A program made the position numbers and the translations under genes. Below the pieces are notes generated by a model, which saw nothing but the letters and a program-made list of their open reading frames with translations, ran no database searches and was not told the origin of the DNA. Positions 1-5,907 of a DNA stretch of 8,050 nt are shown here, one piece after another. This DNA comes from Gemmatimonadaceae bacterium (GTDB taxonomy: Bacteria; Gemmatimonadota; Gemmatimonadetes; Gemmatimonadales; Gemmatimonadaceae). The stretch covers positions 1 to 8,050 of the forward strand of contig JACDHQ010000074.1 of NCBI GenBank assembly GCA_013820975.1. The letters are read 5' to 3'. The first letter of the stretch is position 1. Each line of letters opens with the position of its first letter.

Positions 1-17
1 AGCCGAGGCGGGAGCCT

Positions 18-94
18 GCGCCCTGCGCCCTGCGCCCTGCGCCCTGCGCCCTGCGCCCTACGCCCTACGCCCTGCGCCCTGCGCCCTACGCCCT
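18..94. repeat. Heptanucleotide tandem array (GCGCCCT/ACGCCCT), 11 units
   Basis: Eleven contiguous 7-bp units are read directly. On the plus strand the units are GCGCCCT, except those beginning at 60, 67 and 88, which are ACGCCCT. On the coding (minus) strand the unit is AGGGCGC or AGGGCGT. The array overlaps the last codons and the TAG stop of xerC and then runs into the intergenic space toward the next gene. Bases 1-17 beyond it contain no recognisable feature. A 7-bp unit does not keep reading frame, so most of it is not coding. It may have grown by slippage from the xerC 3' end. No function is evident. Confidence 0.95.
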
Positions 95-1078
95 GGGGTG
101 CGACTTCCGATACACCTGCTTCAACCGTTCGACACTGGTGTGCGTGTAGATCTGCGTCGTGCCGACACTGGCGTGGCCGAGCAGCTCCTGGACGGCCCGG
201 AGGTCGGCGCCGGCGTCGAGAAGGTGCGTGGCAAAGCTGTGCCGAAGCGAATGCACCGACAGCCCGGCATCCTCGTCGATTTCGTCGAGGAACTTCGAGA
301 CCACGAGCTGCACGTTGCGCACGCCCACGCGCTTCCCGGTTTTCGACAGGAAGAACGCCGTCCGGTCGGCCGCCGCGCCGAGGCCGCGAATGAGTTCGTC
401 GCGCTTCGCCTCGCAATTGCGCATGGCGCGCACCGCATGATCGCCGATGGGCAGGATGCGCTCCTTGCGCCCCTTGCCGCGCACCTTCACCTGTTGCGAC
501 ACGAGGTCCACGTCACTGCGATTCAACCCGGCAAGCTCGCTCAACCGCATCCCCGTCGAGTAGAAGAGCTCGAGGATCGCAAGGTTGCGCACGTCGGTGA
601 ACGCCCCGTCCATCGCGCGCGCCTCGGCCATCTGGAAGAGCAGCTCGATCTGCGCGCGGTCGAGGTATCCGGGCAGGTACTTCGGCAGCTTCGGGGCGCC
701 GACCGCACGCGCCGGGTTCGACTCGACCATCTCGTTGCGGTGCATCCAGCGGTAGAAGCTGCGCACCGCCGACAGGGTGCGCGCCACCGAGCGCTTCGCG
801 AGCCCGTTGCGCGCCATGTGCCCCATGAAGCCGCGCATCGCGAGCCGATCAACTCCCTCCCACGACCACTCCTGGTCGCCGTAGTACTGCGCGAGGAATC
901 GCGTGTAGTCCTCGAGGTCGCGCCGATAGGCGAGCACCGTGTTGGCCGAGACGTCGCGCTCCTTCTCGAGGTGCTCCAGGAACATGGTTACCGCGGTTGG
1001 AGCCGGGGGGCGGGGGTCGGGGGAATCGACGGGATGACCCGTACCCGGACCCATGCTCCCCGCGTCCGTCCGCCTCAT
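86..1078 (-). CDS. xerC: Tyrosine recombinase XerC
   Basis: Site-specific tyrosine recombinase that with XerD resolves chromosome dimers at dif during division; cytoplasmic, acting on DNA. The 330-aa product has the N-terminal core-binding (SAM-like) domain at about 33-120 (FLEHLEKERDVSANTVLAYR) and the catalytic domain at about 140-325. All catalytic residues are visible: R178 (STGMRLSEL), K202 (VRGKGRKER), H276 and R279 (HSLRH), H302 (LLGH) and the nucleophile Y311 (IYTHTS). It ends in HPRA, a usual XerC ending. I chose the ATG at 1078 because it forms an ATGA overlap with the trmFO stop, implying translational coupling; the frame stays open upstream to an ATG at 1114, and an inner ATG at 985 would remove a Pro-rich leader of about 31 aa. 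Position after trmFO favours XerC over XerD. The stop codon lies inside a 7-bp tandem array. Confidence 0.93.
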   Translation of the reverse strand: MRRTDAGSMGPGTGHPVDSPDPRPPAPTAVTMFLEHLEKERDVSANTVLAYRRDLEDYTRFLAQYYGDQEWSWEGVDRLAMRGFMGHMARNGLAKRSVARTLSAVRSFYRWMHRNEMVESNPARAVGAPKLPKYLPGYLDRAQIELLFQMAEARAMDGAFTDVRNLAILELFYSTGMRLSELAGLNRSDVDLVSQQVKVRGKGRKERILPIGDHAVRAMRNCEAKRDELIRGLGAAADRTAFFLSKTGKRVGVRNVQLVVSKFLDEIDEDAGLSVHSLRHSFATHLLDAGADLRAVQELLGHASVGTTQIYTHTSVERLKQVYRKSHPRA

Positions 1079-2409
1079 CGTGCGTCGACCTGCGCCACGT
1101 GCGCGTCGATCCAATTCCCCATCGCCTCCAGCGCACGCGCCGCCATTGCCTGCTTCCGCTCGATCTTGTCCTTCGGCGCGTTCGGCAGCTCGTCGACAAG
1201 GCCGAAGTTGGCATTCATCGGCTGAAAGTGCTTCGGATCCGCGTCGCGGAGGTAGCGATACAGCGCACCCAGCATGGTCACCGGCGGCGGAATCACCGGC
1301 TCCTCACCCCGCACGATCCGGTCGAGGTTGATCGCGGCGAGGATGCCGGTCGCGGTGCTTTCCGTATACCCCTCGACCCCGGTCAGCTGGCCGGCGAAGA
1401 GCGACTGCGGCGCGTCGCGCAGTGCGAGCCATGGCGTGAGCGCCGCCGGCGCATTGATGTACGCGTTGCGGTGGATCGAGCCGAAGCGCAGGAACTCCGC
1501 GTGTGCGAGTCCGGGCACCATGCGGAAGACGCGCTGCTGTTCGCCGGTTCGCATCCGCGTCTGGAAGCCGACGAGGTTCCACATGCGACCGCCGGCGTCT
1601 TCCATCCGCAGCTGCGCGACGGCATGCGGCCGCTTCCCGGTGCGTGGGTCGCGCAAGCCGACGGGCTTCATCGGGCCGAACCGCAGCGTCTCCCGCCCCC
1701 GCTTCGCCATCTCCTCGGCGGGCATGCATCCCTCGAAGTACGGGATCGGGTCGAAGTCGGAACCGGCGTACTGGTCGGCCGCGGTCATCGCGTCGAGAAA
1801 GGCGTCGTACTCCTCCCTCGTGAACGGGCAGTTGATGTACGCGCCGTCGCCCGCGCCCGCCATCGTCTCCTTCCCCCACCGCGATGCGCGAAAGGCGATG
1901 CCCATGTCGATCGAGTCGCCGGCGATGATCGGCGCGATGGCATCGTAGAACGCGAGCGACTCGATGCCGAGCCGCTGCTGGATCGTGGTTGCGAGCGCAC
2001 TCGAGGTGAGCGGGCCGGTCGCCACGATGCCGGGCCCCGGGAGCGCGGTGACCTCCCCGCGTGACAGCGTGATCCGCGGGTGCGCCGTCACGCGCTCGTG
2101 CACCGCCTGCGCGAAGCGCGTCCGGTCCACCGTCAGCGCGCTGCCGCCGGGCACGCGCGTGGCATCGGCACACTGGAGGATCATCGAGCCCAGTGCCCGC
2201 ATCTCGGCCTTGAGCAGGCCGTGGGCGTTCGCCGTCTCGGTGCTCTTGAACGTGTTGGAGCAGACGAGCTCCGCGAGCCGGTCCGACTGGTGAGCCGGTG
2301 TCCGCACCACGGGCCGCATCTCATGCAGCACCACGTCGTGCCCGCGCTCTGCCAGCTGCCAGGCCGCTTCGGAGCCGGCGAGCCCGCCGCCGACGATGTC
2401 GAGTCTCAT
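1075..2409 (-). CDS. trmFO: Methylenetetrahydrofolate-tRNA-(uracil-5-)-methyltransferase TrmFO
   Basis: FAD- and folate-dependent enzyme that makes 5-methyluridine at position 54 of the tRNA T-loop, using methylene-THF as carbon donor. The product is 444 aa, normal for the family. It begins with the FAD dinucleotide-binding motif (VGGGLAGSEAAWQLAERG, residues 6-23). The two functional cysteines known in the family appear as C50 (ELVCSNTFKS) and C228 (YFEGCMPAEEMAKRG), matching C53 and C226 of B. subtilis. Family blocks GQLTGVEGYTESTATGI (340-356) and FQPMNANFGL (395-404) are present. The ATG at 2409 is chosen because the FAD fold starts at once; the frame extends upstream to 2661, but that part is an Arg/Ser-rich shadow of topA. 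It starts 10 bp after the topA stop with only a weak Shine-Dalgarno, and its TGA overlaps the xerC start by 4 bp. Confidence 0.96.
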   Translation of the reverse strand: MRLDIVGGGLAGSEAAWQLAERGHDVVLHEMRPVVRTPAHQSDRLAELVCSNTFKSTETANAHGLLKAEMRALGSMILQCADATRVPGGSALTVDRTRFAQAVHERVTAHPRITLSRGEVTALPGPGIVATGPLTSSALATTIQQRLGIESLAFYDAIAPIIAGDSIDMGIAFRASRWGKETMAGAGDGAYINCPFTREEYDAFLDAMTAADQYAGSDFDPIPYFEGCMPAEEMAKRGRETLRFGPMKPVGLRDPRTGKRPHAVAQLRMEDAGGRMWNLVGFQTRMRTGEQQRVFRMVPGLAHAEFLRFGSIHRNAYINAPAALTPWLALRDAPQSLFAGQLTGVEGYTESTATGILAAINLDRIVRGEEPVIPPPVTMLGALYRYLRDADPKHFQPMNANFGLVDELPNAPKDKIERKQAMAARALEAMGNWIDAHVAQVDAR

Positions 2410-2419
2410 GCGATGGAAG

Positions 2420-4912
2420 CTAGCCTGCGACCTCGACCGCCTCGTCTGCGGGCTCGACATCCCACTCGTTGCCGCACTTGAGGCACTTGCGATGGTCTCC
2501 ACGCGCCTTGGTGAACTTCGCCTCCGCCCCCACGTACCCGCACTCGCCGCACGTCTCGGCGACCGGCTTGTTCCAGACGACGAAGTCACACGTCTCGTGC
2601 TCGCACGCATAAAACGCACTCTGGCGCTTCTTCGACCGGCGTTCCACGAGCTCGCCGCCACTCTTCGGGCAGAAGACGCCAGTCGGCATCGAGCGGGTGC
2701 CGCGGCACTTCGGGAACGTGCTGCACCCGAGGAACTGGCCGTTCTTGCTCTGGCGGATCACCATCGGCGAGCCGCAGAGCTGGCACATGTGCTCCGTGAG
2801 CACGGGCGCAACCCGCTCCCCCTTGAGCGGGCGAGTGTACTTGCAGGTCTTCGGGTTGTTCTCGCAGGCGATGTACGGCCCGAAGAAGCCCCCGCGCGGC
2901 TCGAGCTTCCCGCCGCACTCCTTGCACCGTTCCGTCTCCAGCGCCGACAGGTCGTGCGCTTCACGGATGAGGGCCTCGACCTTCACGGTGCCCAGCGACT
3001 TCTCGAACGGCGTGTAGAAGTCCTGCAGCACCTTCCGCCATGGCAGCTCGCCCTCCTCGATCTTGTCGAGCTCCTCTTCCATGCCCGAGGTGAACCCGAC
3101 GTTGAACACCTCGGGAAACTGCATCACCATGACCTTCTCGACCGTCTCGCCAAGCTCGGTGGGGAAGAAGCGGCGCTGCTCGAGGTTGACGTAGCGGCGG
3201 TCGGCGAGCGTCGAGATGATCGACGCGTACGTGGACGGGCGACCGATGCCCAGGCGCTCGAGCTCCTTGACGAGCGAGGCCTCGGAGAAGCGCGGCGGCG
3301 GCTCGGTGAAGTGCTGGTTCGGCGTGATGTCGTGGACTGGCACTTCCTCGCCCTTGACGAGCTCGGGCAGCGCCTGCTCATCCTCGAGCGCCTTGTGGTC
3401 TCCCTCTTCCCGCGCCTCACGATAGAGCGCCAGGAAGCCCTGGAACTTCACGATGCTGCCGGTGGACCGGAAGAGGAAGTGGCGGCGGGCGTCCTTCGGG
3501 CCGCACTCGAGGTCGAAGTCGATCGTCGTCGTGTCGAAGACGGCGGGTGCCATCTGCGACGCCATGAACCGCTGCCACACCAGCTGGTACAGCTTGAACT
3601 GGTCGGCGCTGAGGTACTTCTTGATGTCCTCGGGACGCTTCGTCGGATCGGTCGGCCGCACGCCCTCGTGGGCGTCCTGTGCGTTCTTTGCCTTGCCGTC
3701 GCCATGGAGCTGCAGCCCCGCAGCGAGGTATTCCTTCCCGAACAGGACGCGCAGGTAGTCCTGCGCGGCGGTCGCAGACGTCTCCGACACGCGCGTCGAA
3801 TCGGTTCGCATGTACGTGATGAGGCCGACCGCACCCTCGGCGCCGATCTCGATGCCTTCGTAGAGATCCTGCGCCATGCGCATCGTCCGCTTCGACCCGA
3901 AGCCCAGCTTCTTCGCGGCTTCCTGCTGCAGCGTGGATGTCGTGAACGGGGCGGCGGGATTCTTCCGGCGCTCGCGGCGCTTGACCTCGCCGACCGGAAA
4001 CGGCGCCCATCCCGTGGGGCTCGACCCGCGCGAGCGGAGGTCCCGCAGGATCCCGTCGGCCATGGCCTGGTTGGGGATCTCGATCTTCTTCCCGTCGATC
4101 TGGTGCAGCTTGGCCGTGAAGCGCTGCTTCGACTTCTCGAGCGCCGCGGTCACCGACCAGTACTCGACGGGATTGAACGCGCGGATGTCGCGCTCCCGCT
4201 CGACGATCAGGCGCAGCGCGACGGTCTGCACCCGGCCGGCGGAGAGTCCCTTCTTCACCGTCTTCCAGAGCAGCGGGCTCGCCTTGTAGCCGACGAGACG
4301 GTCGAGCACGCGGCGCGCCTGCTGCGCCTCGACCTTCCGGTCGTCGATCACCCCGGCATTCGCGATCGCGCGCTTCACCGCGTCCTTGGTGATCTCGTGG
4401 AAGAGCACGCGGCGCACGGGCGTCACGACACTCCCCTTCGCCACCCGCTTCGGCCGCAACTGCACCGCCAGGTGGTGCGCGATCGCCTCGCCTTCGCGGT
4501 CCGGGTCGGTCGCGATGAAGATCTCGCTCGAATCCTTCGCGAGGGTCTTCAGCTCGTTGATCGTCTTCTCCTTCCCCGGAATCGGCTCGAGCACCGGCTC
4601 GAAACCGTTCTCGACGTCGATCCCGAGCTTCTTCTGCGGCAGGTCCATGATGTGGCCGACCGTCGCCCGCACACGGAAGCCGCGGCCGAGGTATTTGCCG
4701 ATGGTGCGCGCCTTGGCCGGTGACTCGACGATGACGAGCGCCGACGACCCCGGAGGCCCCGCCTCCTCCTCGATGTCAGGCTCCGATACGCGGCGGCGCG
4801 CGGCCGCCTTGGCGGTCGCCTTCGTCTTCGCGGCAGCACGCTTCGTGGCCGTCTTCTTTGCGGCCGAGCTCTTCGCCGTCGCCCTCTTTGCCGCCGTTTT
4901 CCGGACCGCCAT
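2420..4912 (-). CDS. topA: DNA topoisomerase I (type IA) with Lys/Ala-rich N-terminal tail
   Basis: Type IA topoisomerase relaxing negative supercoils by single-strand passage; 830 aa. Residues 1-42 are a Lys/Ala/Thr/Arg-rich, low-complexity tail like those of histone H1-like proteins. The TOPRIM domain follows (LVIVESPAKARTIGKYLG from 59; E63; acidic D136-x-D138-x-E140 in TDPDREGEA). The active-site tyrosine is Y367 in GLITYMRTDSTRVS. C-terminal zinc modules: C663/C666/C683/C690 and C710/C713/C730/C736 are complete; a third has C748, C770 and C775 but Ser at 751 where Cys is usual; a final ribbon has C788/C791/C810/C813. The tail ends in acidic residues. The ATG at 4910-4912 lies 3 bp after the upstream small gene's stop, so expression is probably coupled. 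GC3 is about 87% in a hand-counted stretch, and Gln is almost always CAG. Known context: topA-trmFO-xerC order in Bacillus. Confidence 0.97.
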   Translation of the reverse strand: MAVRKTAAKRATAKSSAAKKTATKRAAAKTKATAKAAARRRVSEPDIEEEAGPPGSSALVIVESPAKARTIGKYLGRGFRVRATVGHIMDLPQKKLGIDVENGFEPVLEPIPGKEKTINELKTLAKDSSEIFIATDPDREGEAIAHHLAVQLRPKRVAKGSVVTPVRRVLFHEITKDAVKRAIANAGVIDDRKVEAQQARRVLDRLVGYKASPLLWKTVKKGLSAGRVQTVALRLIVERERDIRAFNPVEYWSVTAALEKSKQRFTAKLHQIDGKKIEIPNQAMADGILRDLRSRGSSPTGWAPFPVGEVKRRERRKNPAAPFTTSTLQQEAAKKLGFGSKRTMRMAQDLYEGIEIGAEGAVGLITYMRTDSTRVSETSATAAQDYLRVLFGKEYLAAGLQLHGDGKAKNAQDAHEGVRPTDPTKRPEDIKKYLSADQFKLYQLVWQRFMASQMAPAVFDTTTIDFDLECGPKDARRHFLFRSTGSIVKFQGFLALYREAREEGDHKALEDEQALPELVKGEEVPVHDITPNQHFTEPPPRFSEASLVKELERLGIGRPSTYASIISTLADRRYVNLEQRRFFPTELGETVEKVMVMQFPEVFNVGFTSGMEEELDKIEEGELPWRKVLQDFYTPFEKSLGTVKVEALIREAHDLSALETERCKECGGKLEPRGGFFGPYIACENNPKTCKYTRPLKGERVAPVLTEHMCQLCGSPMVIRQSKNGQFLGCSTFPKCRGTRSMPTGVFCPKSGGELVERRSKKRQSAFYACEHETCDFVVWNKPVAETCGECGYVGAEAKFTKARGDHRKCLKCGNEWDVEPADEAVEVAG

Positions 4913-4915
4913 CAG

Positions 4916-5152
4916 TCAGTGCACCGTCTGGTTGTCGCCGCCATCACCCCCGCCGACGAGCCCAGCGCCCTCGAGCAGGGCGCGAAGGTCGTCGAGGGCG
5001 ATGCGGCCGTCGAATTGAATCAGCGCGCGTTCGATGATGTGCTCCAGCTCCGCGGCGTTGATCGCCCCGGACCCGGTGAGCGCGAGCAGGTGTCCCCATG
5101 CCTCCGGCGCGAATCGACCGCGCTCGTGAGGGCCAAGAATGCGAAACGTCAT
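4916..5152 (-). CDS. Small DUF494/Smg C-terminal-like protein
   Basis: A 78-aa cytoplasmic protein with no signal peptide or membrane segment. The pattern FRILGPHERGRFAPEAWGHL, then a short linker with GAINAAELEHIIERAL and the ending IALDDLRALL, resembles from memory the C-terminal half of the DUF494/Smg family (aromatic-PEAxGxLL, then xxxxExxIERAL and a LDDL segment). Full Smg proteins are about 150 aa, so this would be a short form lacking the N-terminal half; the last residues (GGGDGGDNQTVH) are Gly/Asp-rich and probably disordered. Smg genes are often next to dprA or topA, which supports the call. The ATG at 5152 is chosen because GGAG at 5157-5160 sits 4 nt upstream; a TTG at 5155 is too close to that site. 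The stop is 3 bp before topA. Molecular function of the family is unknown. It could instead be an unrelated helical protein. Confidence 0.62.
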   Translation of the reverse strand: MTFRILGPHERGRFAPEAWGHLLALTGSGAINAAELEHIIERALIQFDGRIALDDLRALLEGAGLVGGGDGGDNQTVH

Positions 5153-5231
5153 CAATCTCCAGGGGCGGAGAGGAGAGCACGTGGAGGGATGCCTCGCAAG
5201 CTGGCATGTGTCATCCCGTCATCCGCCATCG

Positions 5232-5250
5232 AAAAACCCCGCACCGGGTC
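5232..5250 (-). terminator. Possible weak intrinsic terminator
   Basis: On the minus strand GACCC, loop GGTGCG, GGGTT is followed by TTT. The stem is only 5 bp including one G-T wobble, but the T-run of five is the clearest in the region and it lies about 105-125 nt after the aroK stop. It could end the aroC-aroK transcript. It is downstream of the promoter-like element at 5274-5302, so it might instead be a leader hairpin. Confidence 0.28.
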
Positions 5251-5258
5251 GATCGACC
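5247..5258. promoter_or_regulatory. 12-bp perfect palindrome GGTCGATCGACC
   Basis: The sequence is fully self-complementary and lies about 16 bp downstream of the candidate -10 box on the minus strand, where an operator could sit. It overlaps one arm of the hairpin at 5232-5250. There is no recognised binding protein, and palindromes containing CGATCG arise easily in GC-rich DNA. Confidence 0.25.
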
Positions 5259-5273
5259 GGCAGGGAAGGTACA

Positions 5274-5302
5274 ACTATAAAGGGTGAGCACAGGCCCACC
5301 AG
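5274..5302 (-). promoter_or_regulatory. Candidate promoter for the smg-like/topA/trmFO/xerC operon
   Basis: On the minus strand TATAGT (5279-5274) matches five of six bases of the TATAAT -10 consensus. Seventeen bases upstream is CTGGTG (5302-5297), which is a poor -35 match. Transcription would start near 5267, giving a leader of about 115 nt before the ATG at 5152. The support is the position in the only large gap before the operon and the local AT-richness; the -35 is weak, so the call is tentative. Confidence 0.35.
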
Positions 5303-5355
5303 TTACCGGCATCACGCAATCCGGCAATTTGATGCCCGCTCCTCGAGCGCGACCA

Positions 5356-5907
5356 TCAGGCTACTGACCAATTGATCAGCCGCAGGACGTCGCCCGCAAC
5401 TCGTTCCGGATCAAGAACTTCCGTGTCCACTTGTACCTCGGCGCGCCCGTAGCGTTCCCCACGGGCCCTCCAGAGTCTTGCAATCGCGTCCGCCGGATCG
5501 ACTCCCGCCAGCAACGGCCGGTCGCCAGTTCCGACGCCCATGCGCTTAATAGCTGTCGCTGGAGTGACCCTGAGATGTATCAATACTGCGAGGCCACGCG
5601 CGGCCATCACGTTGGTCTCGCTGACCACCCACCCGCCTCCTGCCGAAATGACGGCGGGCGGTCCTCCTAGCAGCTCATTCGTCAGGCGCTCCTCCAATTC
5701 ACGGAACGCCCGCTCGCCGGAGGTAGCGAAGATCTCCGCAATCGGGCGTCCTTCGCGTCTGGTGATCTCCTCATCCATGTCGTGAAACGGTCGCCCGAGC
5801 CTGGCAGCCAGGATTGGCCCGACGGTGGACTTTCCCGCCCCCGGAAGCCCGATGAGGATGATATGGCGGGCGACCCCGTCCAACGACCCGGCGTTCGGCT
5901 CAGCCAC
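5356..5907 (-). CDS. aroK: Shikimate kinase
   Basis: Phosphorylates shikimate to shikimate 3-phosphate with ATP, step 5 of chorismate synthesis; cytoplasmic P-loop NMP-kinase fold. The 183-aa product shows Walker A GLPGAGKST (20-28), the shikimate-binding acidic pair D43/D45 (FHDMDEEI), R69 (RAFRELEE), the GGG turn (SAGGGWV, 90-92), the lid arginine R130 (GDRPLL) and R152 (ERYGRAE). Length is typical. The start is the GTG at 5905-5907, which overlaps the end of aroC by 8 bp; no Shine-Dalgarno is visible, so translation probably depends on aroC. About 54 of 183 codons end in A or T by hand count (GC3 about 70%), clearly lower than topA (about 87%), so this gene has a different history or weaker codon bias. 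The family call is firm; aroK versus aroL naming is conventional. Confidence 0.95.
   Translation of the reverse strand: MAEPNAGSLDGVARHIILIGLPGAGKSTVGPILAARLGRPFHDMDEEITRREGRPIAEIFATSGERAFRELEERLTNELLGGPPAVISAGGGWVVSETNVMAARGLAVLIHLRVTPATAIKRMGVGTGDRPLLAGVDPADAIARLWRARGERYGRAEVQVDTEVLDPERVAGDVLRLINWSVA

Larger units (their letters stand above)
5156..5355. other. Intergenic region between aroK and the smg-like/topA operon
   Basis: About 200 bp without a credible gene. Base composition is less GC-rich than the surrounding genes (for example ACAACTATAAAG near 5271-5282 and a run of five A at 5232-5236). It is the only gap long enough to carry both an end signal for aroC-aroK and a promoter for the smg-like-topA-trmFO-xerC group. 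Short reading frames here look arbitrary and have no recognisable protein features. Confidence 0.7.

Noticed and set aside
18..94. CRISPR array
   Set aside because: Units are contiguous 7-mers without spacers, so it is a simple tandem repeat.
86..1078. xerC as an integrase of a mobile element
   Set aside because: It has normal XerC length and motifs, sits in a housekeeping operon, and no attachment repeats or element genes are present.
2410..2661. Longer TrmFO start giving an 84-aa N-terminal extension
   Set aside because: The extra residues are Arg/Ser-rich and overlap topA in another frame; the FAD-binding motif of TrmFO starts right at the ATG at 2409.
2396..4723. 775-aa plus-strand open frame opposite topA
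   Set aside because: It is exactly antisense to a well-supported topA, is rich in Leu, Arg, Ala and His as GC-rich antisense frames are, and shows no domain. The same holds for the plus-strand frames at 98-1225 and 997-2064.
5303..5330. Hairpin around CCGGCATCACGCAATCCGG as a terminator of aroK
   Set aside because: The stem is interrupted by mismatches and a bulge, and no T-run follows on the minus strand.
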